From an uncultured Clostridium sp. (GTDB lineage Bacteria; Bacillota; Clostridia; TANB77; CAG-508), in the NCBI GenBank assembly GCA_947367845.1, contig CANBES010000013.1:1-48421 (forward strand): a stretch of 48,421 nt of DNA, read 5' to 3'. The notes under the pieces were generated by a model. The model saw only the letters and a list, made by a program, of their open reading frames with translations, was not told where the DNA came from and did no database searches. Below, in pieces: positions 6,464 to 17,638 of the stretch (positions are counted from its first letter, which is position 1; the number at the start of each line of letters is the position of its first letter). The position numbers and the translations under genes were made by a program.

Positions 6464-9400
6464 GAACACAAATAAAATATTAAAAATAAGTGGAGCACCG
6501 TTAGATAAAAAGCAACTAGAAAATCACTTGCAAAAAATAGCATCAGGGCACAACTTAGTAAACAAATCAAGCAAAGAAACATACCCAATACCACAAATGT
6601 TGGAAAACTATAAAGTAATTCGGAGAAGTATACGATTTACTAAATGAACACCTGAAACTAGGAATAAGTATTCACCCAGCAGGAGAATGGTTATTAGACA
6701 ACTTTTATATAATAGAAGAAACAGTAAAACAAATACAAAAAGAATTGTCATTAAAAAAATACAAGAACTTTTTAGGAATAGCAAATGGTCCATACCAAGG
6801 ATTTGCAAGGATATATGTTTTAGCATCTGAAATTGTAGCATATACAGACAACAAAATAGAAAGAAAAGACCTAGAAGATTACCTAGCAAGTTATCAAACT
6901 AAAAAGAATCTAAGTATGGAAGAAATATGGAATATTGGGTTATTCTTGCAAATAGCAATAATTGAAAATATAAGAGAAATATGCGAGAAAATTTATATTT
7001 CTCAAATGCAAAAATATAGAGCGGAAAATATAGTAGAAAGACTTGTTGAGAACAAAGCAAAAGCAGACTTAACATTTAAAAACAATAATAGAAAAACACT
7101 AGAAAAAAGCATATTAGAAGATATGCAATATTCTTTTGTTGAATATATGTCTTATATTTTAAAAAGATATGGAAAAAAAGGTTCAAGCTATTTAACAGCA
7201 TTAGAAGAAACAGTAGAATTAACAGGAACAACAGTATCAGAAGCAATAAAAAAAGAACACTTTGATATAGCAGTAAGAAAAGTATCAATAGGAAATAGTA
7301 TAATAAGTATAAAGAAAATACAAAGAATTAACTTTTTAGAAATATTCGAAAAAATAAATGGAGTAGAAGAGCTACTTAAACAAGACCCAAGTAATGTTTA
7401 TGAAAAAATGGATAATAAGACAAAAGAATTTTACAGAAATAAAATAAAAGAAATATCAAAAAAGACAAAAATATCAGAAATTTATATCACAAAAAAAGTA
7501 CTAGAATTAGCGAGAAAAAAGCCTGAAACGAGCAAAGAAGCACACATTGGATATTATTTGATTGGTAAAGGAGAAAATGAATTATACAAAACGCTAAACA
7601 TTAAGAATTCAAGCAAAATGACATCAAAGGATAAAACAAAACTATATGTTTTTGGAGTTACAATATTTAGCATTATACTTTCGACAATAACTAGTTTGCT
7701 AATTGCAAAACCAACTGAAAATGTATGGCTATGGCTAATTTCAGCAATTATATTTTTAATTCCAGCATCAGAAATTATAATTCAAATTATACAATATATT
7801 TTAAATAAAGTAGTAAAACCAAAATTAATTCCAAAACTAGATTTTCAAAATGGAATACCAAAAGAAAGTAGCACAATGGTAGTAATACCAACAATTATAA
7901 AAAATAGAGAAAAAGTGCAAGAACTATCAAGAAAGTTAGAAGTGTACTATTTAGCAAATAAATCAGAGAATCTATATTTTACACTACTTGGAGATTGTAG
8001 TGAAAGTTTAAATAGAGAAGAAGAATATGACAAAGAAGTAATAGAAGAAGGAAAACTTCAAATAGAAGAACTAAACAAAAAGTATGGAAAAAATATCTTT
8101 AATTTTATTTATAGAAAAAGAGTTTTAAACAAAAGCGAAGGTACTTACTTAGGCTGGGAAAGAAAAAGGGGGATGCTAAACCAGTTTAATGAGTATATTT
8201 TAGGAAATATAAAAAATCCATTTAGAGAGAACACAATAGAAAATGCCCCTGAACTAATTAAAAATATAAAATATGTGATTACACTAGATGCAGACACAGA
8301 CTTGATACTAAATTCAGCTTTTGAGCTAATTGGGGCAATGGAGCATATTTTAAACAAGCCTAAAATTGACACAGCTAAAAACATTGTAGTAGATGGATAT
8401 GGAATAATGCAGCCAAGAGTTGGTGTAAATTTAGACATCAGTTATAAAAGCCTATTTACAAAAATTTTCGCAGGAGCAGGCGGAATTGACTCATACACAA
8501 ATGCAATATCAGATATTTATCAAGATAATTTCAAAGAAGGAATTTTTACAGGAAAGGGAATTTATAATGTTGAAGTATTCTCAAAAGTAATGAAAGATAA
8601 AATCCCTGAAAATACTGTGCTTAGCCATGACTTATTAGAAGGATGTTATCTTCGCTGTGGATTAGTTTCAGACATTTTACTTATGGATGGATATCCAACA
8701 AAATACAACAGTTTTATGAATAGATTGTACAGGTGGATAAGGGGAGACTGGCAGATAACCTCGTGGCTTAGAAAAAGTAGCCCATTAAACCTACTTTCTA
8801 AATACAAAATATTTGATAATTTAAGAAGAAGCTTATTAGAAGTTAGTATAGTTGTAGCAGGAATATATGCAACTATTATTGGACTGTTAAATGGCAGAAA
8901 ATCTACTGGAATAATTTGGACTTTGGTAATAGTTGCAATTTTGCCGTTTTTATTAGAATTTTTGAATATGTTGATTTTCAAAAAAGAAGGTGAGCAAAAG
9001 CAAAAGAATTTTACGCCTAAAATTTCAGGTGTAAAAGGAATTTTTTTAAGAGCAGTTCTAACTTTAGGGTGTTTACCATATAAGGCATATATGTCAGCTA
9101 AGGCTATTATAAAAACTTCATATAGAAAGCATATTTCTAAAAAGCATTTATTAGAGTGGATGACATCAGAAGAAGCGGAAAAACAAGCAAAATCAAGTAT
9201 AGGGTCATATTATAATCAAATGGCAGTAAATGTTTTAATTGGATTAATTTCAATTGGAATAGGAATAGCAAAATATAGCATAACATTAACTATCTTAGGA
9301 TTTTGGTGGGCATTTACTCCATTTGCAATGTGGTATATAAGTAAAGAGCTAAATAAAATCACTGCAATAGAGAGATTAGATAAAGAAGAGAAAGAATATG

Positions 9401-12400
9401 TAAGAGAAATTGGAAAAAGAACATGGGACTTTTTTGAGACTTATTTGACAAAGGAAAACAATTTTCTAATTTCAGACAATTATCAAGAAGATAGAAAAGA
9501 AAAAATAGTACCACGAACATCATCTACAAATATAGGATTATCAATGCTTGCAGTAATATCAGCATATGACTTGCGATATATAAAAAAGGAAAAAGCAATT
9601 GAATTGTTAAAAAATATAATTTATTCAGTAGATAGCCTTCAAAAGTGGAATGGGCATTTATACAATTGGTACCAAATAAAAACAAAAGAGCCACTAATAC
9701 CACGATATATTTCAACAGTAGATAGTGGAAACTTTGTGGGATATTTGTATGTTGTAAAAACTTTTTTACAAGAAATGCAAGAAAATGAATTAGTAGAAAT
9801 TGTAGATAAAATGATTGAAAATACAGATTTTTCAGTTCTTTATAATTATGAGCAACAAATTTTTTCAATTGGATTTAATATAGAAGAGAACAAACTAACA
9901 GATTCATATTACGACTTATTAGCATCAGAAGCAAGACAGGCAAGTTTAGTTGCAATAGCAAAAAAAGATGTGCCAGCAAAGCATTGGAATCACTTGAGTA
10001 GAACATTGACTACACTTGGGAAATATAAGGGGTTAATTTCGTGGTCAGGAACAGCATTTGAATATTTAATGCCAAACATCAATATTCCAAAATATGAAGG
10101 AAGTTTGTTAGATGAATCTTGCAAATTTATGATAATGAGCCAAAAAGAATATGCCAAAAAGCTAAATATTCCTTGGGGGATATCAGAAGCAGCATTTAAC
10201 GTAAAAGACCTAAAAGCAAATTATCAATATAAAGCATTTGGAATACCATGGCTTGGACTAAAACGCGGACTTGCAGATGAACTTGTAGTATCAACTTATG
10301 GCGGAATTTTGGCAATTAGTGATACTCCTGAAGATGAAATAGATAACTTGAAAATACTAGAAAAAGAAGGAATGTACGATAAGTTTGGATTTTACGAGTC
10401 AATAGATTACACACCAGAAAGAGTAGAAAAAGGAAAGACATCTAGTGTTGTAAAAACGTATATGGCACATCATCAAGGACTTATATTGCTATCAATAAAC
10501 AATTTATTTAATAATCAAATTTTGCAAAAAAGATTTATTAAAAACCCAGAAATGGAAGCAGTAAGCATATTATTGCAAGAAACAATGCCAGAATCTTCAA
10601 TAATAACTAAGGAAAACAAAGAAAAAGTAGAAAAATTAAAGTATACAGATTACGAAAACTATACTCAAAGAACTTACACAAATATTGATGAAAGATTAAT
10701 CACAGGAAATGTGATTTCAAATGAAAATTACGTAGTTGCACAAAATCAAAAAGGGCAAGGAGTTAGTAAATACAAAGATATTTATATAAACAGATTTAAG
10801 CCTACAGATGACTATCCACAAGGGATTTTCTTTACAGTAAAAAATATAAAAACAAAACAAATTTGGAGTTCAAATCATAATTTTAATGAGAAGAAAGAGA
10901 ACAATTATCAAATAAGCTTTATGCCAGATAAAATTGAACAAGAAATTTTAGAAGGAAATATCAAAACAAAAATAAAAACAACAGTAAGTTCAAATGAGCC
11001 AGTAGAGCTAAGAAGGATGATTTTAGAAAACTATGGAAATGAAGAAGAAATTTTAGAAATAACATCATATTTTGAGCCAGTACTGTCAAAAAAAGAACAA
11101 GACTATGCACACCCAGTATTTAACAATCTATTTTTGATAAGTAGTTTTGATGAAGAAACAGGGAGTCTGATTGTTAAAAGAAAACAAAGAGAAGCAAATT
11201 GCAAAGAAATGTATTTATCAGCTAGTTTATCCACAAATAGTGAAACAATTGGGGATTTAGAGTACGAAATTAACGAAGATAAGTTCATTGGAAGGGGAAA
11301 TTTAGGAATACCAGTAATGGTTAAAAACTCAATTCCGCTGTCTAAGAAAATTGGATTAGTAACAGAGCCAATTGTGGCATTAAAGAGAACTGTAAAAGTT
11401 AAACCTAATGAAGAAGTTGTTATAGACTTAGTTTTAAGTGTTGGTGAAGAATTAGATAAGGTAAAAGAAAACAATAAGAAATATCAATCTTTTGAAAATG
11501 TTAAAACAGAATTTGAAGTGTCAAAAGCTAGAGTGGAAGCAGAAAGTAGATATTTAAGGGTAAAAGGAAAAGAAATAGAAATCTATCAAAAAATGTTATC
11601 ATATATAATTTTTGATAACCCAACAAAAAGCACATTTATGAGGCAAAACACAAAACAAGAATATCATCAAAGTGAACTTTGGAAATATGGAATATCAGGG
11701 GATTTACCAATAATTTTGTTAAAGGTAAAAGATGTAAATGAAAGCTATGTAATCAAAGAGGTTTTGAAGGCTTATGAATATTTTAGAACTAAAAATATAG
11801 AAACAGAATTAGTGATTTTAGACGAAGAAAAGCACAGCTATGAAAATTATTTGAGGGAAGAAATTGAAGGTGCAATTTTAAATAATCATATGTTATATTT
11901 AAAAAATATAAAAGGCGGAATATTCAGTTTATCAAAAGGAGAAATAGCTAAATCAGATATAGAATTGCTTGAATTTTTGGCTGCAATAAAAATAGACGGA
12001 AGCAAGGGCGGATTAAAAAATGCAATTTGTGATTTGGAAGAAGAATATTTAGAAAAATATAAAGATATGGGGGAAGACGAGGAAAGAGTAAGGCTGTTAG
12101 ATGAAGAAAATGATGATATAAATATTTTAGAAAATAAAGAGAAATTGAAGTATTATAATGAATATGGTGGATTTTCTGAAGACGGAAAAGAGTATTTGAT
12201 TAAGGTAAATAAAAGTGAAAGATTGCCAACTGTTTGGAGCCATATTTTAGCAAATGAGAAATTTGGTAGTGTTGTAACAGAAAATATGGGTGGATATACA
12301 TGGTATAAAAACAGTAGATTAAATAGAGTATCAAGTTGGGAAAATAACCCTAGTTATGACATTCCAAGTGAAGTGATTTATTTGAAAGATACTCAAAATA

Positions 12401-14536
12401 AAAGGGCGTGGTCTTTAGGGTTAAATCCTATGCCAGATAATAATAATTACAATGTTGTTTATGGTTTTGGATATTGCAAATATATTCATAAAAGTGATGG
12501 AATTGAACAAGAACTTGAGGTATTTGTACCAAGAGAAGATGCCTGCAAAATAAGTATTTTGACTTTGAAAAATACAACTCCAAATAGGAAAAAATTAAAA
12601 TTGTATTATTATATAAAACCAGTTTTAGGTGAAGACGAAATAAAGACAAATCAATATATAAAAGCAAATTTAGATACAAATAACAATATAATTTATGCAA
12701 AAAACTTGTATAAAACAGAAGACTTAGGCAATATGGTTTATGTATCGTGTAGTGAAAAAATCAACTCATATACTGGAGATAAAAACTTCTTTTTAGGAAA
12801 TGGAGGAATTTCAGACCCACAAGGAATAAGAAAAATAAGGCTAAACAATGACAATGGATTGGGTAAAAAAACTTGCATTGCATATGAAGTAGAAATTGAA
12901 TTAGAAAGTTATGCAAGTCAAGAAATTTCAATTGTTTTAGGCGCTGAAGAAAACTTAATGGATTGCAAAAATACAGCATATAAATTTAGCAAGATAACAA
13001 ATTGTAAACAAGAATTGACTAGATGCAAGAACTGGTGGAAAGATATTTTGCGGAAGATTGCAAGTTTATACTCCACTAGAATCTGTAAATATTCTTCTAA
13101 ATGGCTGGGTAAGCTATCAAACTTTAGCAAGTAGATTATATGGAAGAAGCGGATATTATCAATCTGGTGGAGCATATGGATTTAGAGACCAGCTTCAAGA
13201 CACTTTGGGCTTGAAATATTTGGACAGTAGCATTATGAAAAATCAAATAATAAAACACAGTGAACATCAATTTAAAGAAGGAGATGTTGAACATTGGTGG
13301 CATGATGAAAATGGAAGGGGAATTAGAACTAGATTTTCAGACGACTTGTTATGGCTTGTGTATGTAACGCTAGAATATATTGAATTTACAGGGGATAAGA
13401 GCATATTAGAAATAGAAACACCATATTTGCAAGCAGAAGAACTACAAGAAAATCAAGATGAAAGATATGATAAATATGAAAAAACAACGTATGTAGAAAG
13501 TATTTACCAGCATTGTGTAAAAGCAATAGACAGAAGCCTGAACTTTGGAGAAAATGGACTACCAAAAATAGGCTCAGGAGACTGGAACGACGGATTTAGC
13601 ACAGTTGGAAACAAAGGACGTGGAGAAAGTGTATGGCTAGGTTTCTTCCTATATACAATTTTAGAAAAATTTATACCAATATGTGAACAAATGGCGGACT
13701 TCGAAAGAGCGCAAAAATATAGCAAAATTAAAATAAATTTAAGAAAAGCATTAAATACCAATGGTTGGGACGGCAGGTGGTATAAAAGAGCATTTATGGA
13801 CGACGGAAACATCTTGGGAAGTATGGAAAATGACGAATGTAGAATAGACAGCATAGCTCAAAGTTGGAGCATTATATCAGGAGCAGGAGATAATGATAAA
13901 AAATATATATCAATGGAAAGCTTAGAAAATCACCTAGTAGACAAAGAAAACGGAATAATCAAACTATTAGACCCACCATTTGAGAAAGGAAAACTAGAAC
14001 CAGGATATATAAAAGCATATTTGCCAGGCGTTAGAGAAAATGGCGGACAATACACACATGCCAGCTGTTGGGTAATAATCGCAATGAGTATACTCGGATT
14101 TGGAGACAAAGCATTAGAACTATACCGAATGATAAGCCCAATAGAACACAGCAGAACCAAAGAAGCAAGCAAAAAATACAAAGTAGAACCATATGCCGTT
14201 GCAGCAGACATCTATGGTGCTGGCAACCTTGGTGGCCGTGGTGGTTGGACATGGTATACAGGCTCTAGTAGCTGGTATTATAAAGCTGGAATAGAAAACA
14301 TTTTGGGATTAAAAATAGAAAATGGTTATATGAAAATTGAGCCGTGTATTCCTAGAGACTGGAAAGAGTATCAAATTCAGTACAAATGGAGAGATAGTAT
14401 TTATAATATTAGAGTAGAAAATCCTAGTGGTAAATCTACAGGAGTTTCTGAGGTTAGTGTTGACGGAGTGCCTGTTGAGGGTGGCATTAGGCTTGACGGT
14501 GGTAGAAATATTTATAATGTTAAGGTTATAATGTGA
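6462..14536 (+). CDS. ndvB: Cyclic beta-1,2-glucan synthase-like protein, with two +1 frameshifts at CGGA
   Basis: Read with +1 shifts at CGGA 6621 and 13051, this is one 2,690-residue protein, a normal size for NdvB/ChvB. It should polymerise UDP-glucose into beta-1,2-glucan at the membrane. Order: an N-terminal region ending GEWLLDNFYIIEE; membrane helices; a GT84 glycosyltransferase (DADTD near residue 609, LLEGCYLRCG, RLYRWIRGDWQI); more helices; a glucoamylase-like segment (AHHQGLILLSINNLFN); and a C-terminal GH94 phosphorylase-type domain with GSGDWNDG near residue 2373. The first shift joins residues 53/54 (NYKVI to GEVYDLLNEHL), the second 2196/2197 (WWKDIL to GRLQVYTPLESVNILLNGW). 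Unshifted reading stops within 8 and 28 codons. It starts at TTG, and its stop lies in a dispersed repeat. Confidence 0.85.
6621..6624 (+). other. CGGA +1 frameshift site 1 (ndvB)
   Basis: In frame: GTA ATT CGG AGA. Dropping the C gives GTA ATT GGA GAA GTA TAC GAT and continues into the conserved NdvB sequence (EHLKLGISIHPAGEWLLDN). Without the shift the frame ends at TGA eight codons on. Confidence 0.85.
13051..13054 (+). other. CGGA +1 frameshift site 2 (ndvB)
   Basis: In frame: GAT ATT TTG CGG AAG. Dropping the C gives TTG GGA AGA TTG CAA GTT TAT ACT CCA and enters the conserved GH94 start (TPLESVNILLNGW). The unshifted frame stops at 13134. Confidence 0.87.
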
Positions 14537-14664
14537 TGTTTTTGGGGACGGAGCAAAAAAACATCGATTCAATTAATTAAAAGAGGGTTCTTACTTTAGA
14601 ATACCCTCTTTTAATTATTCAATAAAACGATGTTTTTTTGCTCCGTCCCCAAAAACATCAATCG
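14534..14664 (+). repeat. Composite inverted repeat of the GGGGACGGAGC family, bidirectional terminator
   Basis: Two copies of a 35-base element in opposite orientation (14535-14569 and 14628-14664, core TTTTTGGGGACGGAGCAAAA) flank a strong inner hairpin (AATTAAAAGAGGGT 14575-14588 / ACCCTCTTTTAATT 14603-14616). The block lies between convergent ndvB and the transglycosylase gene, so it probably ends both transcripts. It supplies the TGA stop of ndvB (14534-14536) and that of the minus-strand gene (14658-14660). It looks like a MITE or REP-type element. Confidence 0.85.
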
Positions 14665-15350
14665 TATTTTGCGGAATTTGCTTCTTTTTCAGTAATATAC
14701 CCATACTCAATCATTTTGTTTAAAACATGAGCCTGTCTTTTCTTAGCAAGCTTCATATTAACAGTTGGAGCATAAACAGAAGGAGCATTAGGCACACCAG
14801 CAAGCATAGAAGCTTCAGCCAAAGTTAAGTCTTTTGGCTCTTTGTTGTAATAACCCATACTTGCATCATAAATACAATAATATCCGTCTCCAAAATATGA
14901 AGAATTGACATATAGTGCAAGGATTTCTTGTTTAGAATAGTTTTTCTCTAAATCAAAAGCACCAAAAAATTCTCCAAGTTTTCTAATCAAAGTTTTATCT
15001 TGATTAAAAATGATATTTTTTGAAACTTGTTGTGTAATAGTACTTCCACCTTCATTAAAATCCTTATCACGTATATTTGTATACATAGCTCTTGCAATTC
15101 CTATGGGGTCAATTGGACCATGGTCATAATATCTATGGTCTTCAACTGCGACAACGGCATTTACATAGTCTTTGGATAATTGGTCATATGGGGTGAAGTG
15201 TTCTTTGCTGGTTATGGTTTCTACACGTTCGGTTAGTGGCTTTTCTTTTAACACACTTGAGTAATATCCAAATCCTATTAAAAATGCGAATGTTCCTGCA
15301 AGTAGTGCTAATATTAATATTATTAGTAATATTTTTTTTATTATTTTCAT
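14658..15350 (-). CDS. Monofunctional peptidoglycan glycosyltransferase (GT51)
   Basis: This 230-residue enzyme polymerises lipid II into glycan strands outside the membrane. A membrane anchor occupies residues about 5-30. The GT51 domain shows AVVAVEDHRYYDH with the catalytic Glu (the family's usual EDRRFxxH has a His here), GGSTITQQVSKNI, and the segment KLGEFFGAFDLEKNYSKQEI-LALYVNSSYFG. No transpeptidase domain follows, so it is an MtgA/SgtB-type monofunctional enzyme. AGGAGATAC lies 3 bp before the ATG. The stop codon is supplied by the repeat element, so the original C-terminus may have been trimmed or altered. Confidence 0.88.
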   Translation of the reverse strand: MKIIKKILLIILILALLAGTFAFLIGFGYYSSVLKEKPLTERVETITSKEHFTPYDQLSKDYVNAVVAVEDHRYYDHGPIDPIGIARAMYTNIRDKDFNEGGSTITQQVSKNIIFNQDKTLIRKLGEFFGAFDLEKNYSKQEILALYVNSSYFGDGYYCIYDASMGYYNKEPKDLTLAEASMLAGVPNAPSVYAPTVNMKLAKKRQAHVLNKMIEYGYITEKEANSAKYD

Positions 15351-15387
15351 ATGTATCTCCTACTTTCAAGTTTTGGCGATATTGTTA

Positions 15388-15957
15388 TCAAATTTCATTA
15401 TAAAAATGAGCCCATGAAAACACTCTTTTAATATTTGTTGGCAATTCTAAATTCCTGTTAGGCCTTGTGTCCATCATAAATACTTTTCTATTATTGTTTA
15501 ATGCTTCTTTACAATAGTTTAAATTGTCATCGATAAATATATCTATATTATTTTCTTCTATGGCTTCTTTTTTGTTTTCACAGTTCATAATTAATTTGTC
15601 ATAATTGATATTATATTCTTTGAGCCATTTTTCTGTTAAATCTCTATATTTTTCTCTTCTTGATGTTATTATGATTATTTGATTTTGGTCTTCTTGTAGT
15701 TTGTTTATGTACTTATCTGCCAATGCTTTTGGTTTTGTTTCATTAAATACTGGCACTAAGTATTTTTGCAGAAATTGAGTGTTTTCTTCTTGTGATAATT
15801 TTGTCATATCTGCATAATGATATGAGTGCTCTATTTTTCCACTATCTGATATATCGATGTTTCTTTTTAAATCTTCTAATATGTATTTTTGCGCATATGT
15901 AAAAAATGCTTCATATGTTTCTGATATTGTGTCATCTATATCTATGCCTATGTTCAT
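15388..15957 (-). CDS. 5'-nucleotidase / HAD-family phosphatase (NT5C-like)
   Basis: This 189-residue cytoplasmic HAD hydrolase has the nucleophile motif IGIDIDDTISE at residues 3-13, the second motif IIIITSRREKYRDLTEKWL near 95-113, and the acidic motif IDIFIDDNLNYC near 138-149. The spacing and cap region resemble the NT5C 5'(3')-deoxyribonucleotidase family (PF06941), so it probably dephosphorylates nucleoside monophosphates. AAGGGGA lies 6 bp before the ATG. The transglycosylase gene follows 37 bp downstream on the same strand, a probable two-gene unit. Confidence 0.78.
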   Translation of the reverse strand: MNIGIDIDDTISETYEAFFTYAQKYILEDLKRNIDISDSGKIEHSYHYADMTKLSQEENTQFLQKYLVPVFNETKPKALADKYINKLQEDQNQIIIITSRREKYRDLTEKWLKEYNINYDKLIMNCENKKEAIEENNIDIFIDDNLNYCKEALNNNRKVFMMDTRPNRNLELPTNIKRVFSWAHFYNEI

Positions 15958-16039
15958 TTTTATTCCCCTTTTGATTTTTTCTTAAATATATCATATAAAA
16001 TTTTGGAATGCAACTTAGTAATTTTTTTATAATAAACAC

Positions 16040-16068
16040 TTGCGAAATAAACAAATGTTTGATATAAT
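16040..16068 (+). promoter_or_regulatory. dinD promoter with candidate LexA (SOS) operator
   Basis: TTGCGA (16040-16045), a 17-bp spacer and TATAAT (16063-16068). The spacer holds the palindrome AAACAAATGTTT (16049-16060), i.e. AAC-N4-GTT as in the Gram-positive SOS box CGAAC-N4-GTTCG. A repressor bound there would block polymerase, which fits a DNA-damage-inducible gene. LexA binding is an inference. Confidence 0.65.
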
Positions 16069-16097
16069 AAAACAAATAAAAAATTGGAGTTGATAAT

Positions 16098-16955
16098 ATG
16101 AGTGATTTACAAGCACAAGAATATAAAAACTTTGAAGCTATAAAGAAAGTAAGAGATGATGGAACAGAATATTGGAATGCAAGAGAACTAAGTGTAGTTT
16201 TACAATATAAGAAATGGGAAAACTTTGAGAAGGTAATTGATCGAGCAAAATTGGCATGTAAAAATAGTGGATATAATGTATTTGACCATTTTCCTGAGGT
16301 CAGGAAAATGGTCGAAATAGGAAGTAACACTATTAGAGAATTGAAAGATTATGAATTATCAAGATATGCTTGTTATTTGATAGTACAAAATGGAGACCCG
16401 AGAAAAGAAGTGATAGCACTTGGTCAAACATATTTTGCAATACAAACACGTAGGCAAGAAGTAGCAGACTATTTCAATCAGTTAGATGAAAACAATAAAA
16501 GATTAGTAATACGTGGAGATATAAAACAATGGAACCAAATGTTATTAGAAGCAGCACATAATGCAGGGGTAATAACAAATCAAGAATATGCAGAATTTCA
16601 AAATGCTGGATATATGGGATTATATGGTGGACTAACGGTAGATGACATACATAAAAAGAAACAGCTAAAAGAAAATGAAAAAATACTTGATTTTATGGGA
16701 AGTACAGAGCTAATTGCAAACTTATTTAGAATTTCCCAAACAGAAGAAAAACTAAAAAAAGACAAAATATATGGATGCAGTAAAGCTACGTCAACACATT
16801 ATGAAGTAGGAACAAAAGTTAGAAAAGCAATAGAAGATATTGGAGGAACAATGCCAGAAGATTTACCAACACCACTCAAAAGTATTAAACAAGTTGAAAA
16901 AGAACAACTGAAAAAACTAAAAGACAGAAAGTCAAAATTAATGTTAGATGAATAA
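16098..16955 (+). CDS. dinD: DNA-damage-inducible protein D (DinD)
   Basis: This 285-residue protein matches DinD, an SOS-induced protein reported in E. coli to interfere with RecA filaments. Visible features: an N-terminal BRO-like part (FEAIKKVRDDGTEYWNAREL, VVLQYKKWENFEKVIDRAK), the segment DYELSRYACYLIVQNGDPRK, GQTYFAIQTRRQE, and a C-terminal half with HNAGVITNQEYAEFQNAGY-MGLYGG and a charged tail. TTGGAGTTGATA precedes the ATG. It is divergent from the nucleotidase gene and has its own promoter carrying an SOS-like palindrome. Such genes are often horizontally acquired, but base composition here matches the surroundings. Confidence 0.85.
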   Translation: MSDLQAQEYKNFEAIKKVRDDGTEYWNARELSVVLQYKKWENFEKVIDRAKLACKNSGYNVFDHFPEVRKMVEIGSNTIRELKDYELSRYACYLIVQNGDPRKEVIALGQTYFAIQTRRQEVADYFNQLDENNKRLVIRGDIKQWNQMLLEAAHNAGVITNQEYAEFQNAGYMGLYGGLTVDDIHKKKQLKENEKILDFMGSTELIANLFRISQTEEKLKKDKIYGCSKATSTHYEVGTKVRKAIEDIGGTMPEDLPTPLKSIKQVEKEQLKKLKDRKSKLMLDE

Positions 16956-16972
16956 TAGTACAAAATTATCAA

Positions 16973-17001
16973 TTGACATTTCAAAACAAACTAGATATAA
17001 T
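16973..17001 (+). promoter_or_regulatory. Consensus promoter for the HD gene and downstream genes
   Basis: TTGACA (16973-16978), a 17-bp spacer and TATAAT (16996-17001): a perfect sigma-A consensus. Confidence 0.85.
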
Positions 17002-17038
17002 GAGCAAGTAAAATAAAAAATAGAATAGGTGATAAAAA

Positions 17039-17593
17039 ATGAAAGAACAATTTTTAGAAATATTAAGAAAAGTAAAAAGAGAAGGAATAGAAGAACTAAT
17101 ACAATTCCTAGAAAAATCAGACTTCTTCATAGCCCCAGCAAGCACAAGATTTCACGGAAATGTAGAAGGTGGGCTAGTAGCACACAGCATAAAAGTATAT
17201 GAAATACTAAAACACAAAGTAGAAAACTGCATAATGGACATAAACATCCCAGAAGAATCAATAATACTAATAGGACTACTACACGACATATGCAAAACAA
17301 ACTTCTACAAAGTAGATTACAGAAACGCCAAAAACGCACTAGGAGTATGGGAAAAAGTACCATATTACACAGTAGATGACACAATACCATATGGACATGG
17401 AGAAAAATCAGTAATGATGATAACAGAATACCTAAAATTGACACCAGAAGAAAAATACTCAATCCGTTGGCATATGGGATATACAGAACCAAAAGAAAAC
17501 TACAATGCAATTGGAGCAAGTTACACAAAATACCCAATCGCATTACTTACACACGAAGCAGACTTAGAAGCAACATATTTTTATAATACATAA
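17039..17593 (+). CDS. HD-domain phosphohydrolase
   Basis: This 184-residue cytoplasmic protein has HD-superfamily metal motifs: a first His in EGGLVAHSIKVYEIL (residue about 46), the HD pair in IGLLHDICKTNFYK, a further His in HGEKSVMM, and a late Asp in LLTHEADLEATY. Such proteins hydrolyse nucleotides or nucleic acid ends (YhaM-like exonuclease HD modules look similar), but the substrate cannot be read from sequence. AATAGGTGA precedes the ATG. It has a consensus promoter and is followed after 45 bp by ruvA, perhaps in the same transcript. Confidence 0.8.
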   Translation: MKEQFLEILRKVKREGIEELIQFLEKSDFFIAPASTRFHGNVEGGLVAHSIKVYEILKHKVENCIMDINIPEESIILIGLLHDICKTNFYKVDYRNAKNALGVWEKVPYYTVDDTIPYGHGEKSVMMITEYLKLTPEEKYSIRWHMGYTEPKENYNAIGASYTKYPIALLTHEADLEATYFYNT

Positions 17594-17630
17594 CGGATTT
17601 TTTGGGACAGACCAAAAAGTTTAAAAGGAG
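17594..17630 (+). repeat. Short GGGACAGACC repeat relative
   Basis: TTTTTTGGGACAGACCAAAAAGTTT follows the HD-gene stop codon and resembles the element at 29680-29711 (CTTTTTGGGACAGGCCAAAA) and the core of the GGGGACGGAGC family. It forms only a weak imperfect hairpin. Confidence 0.5.
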
Positions 17631-17638
17631 AGAATAAA

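Noticed and set aside
6462..14536. The six frame breaks as sequencing or assembly errors
   Set aside because: All six are the same one-base difference (a C before GGA), while GGA occurs very often elsewhere without an extra C. A systematic error would affect many more sites. Raw reads would settle it.
13058..14536. A separate GH94 phosphorylase gene starting at an ATG near 13058
   Set aside because: There is no ribosome binding site there, and the frame upstream joins exactly to the NdvB sequence when the CGGA shift is applied.
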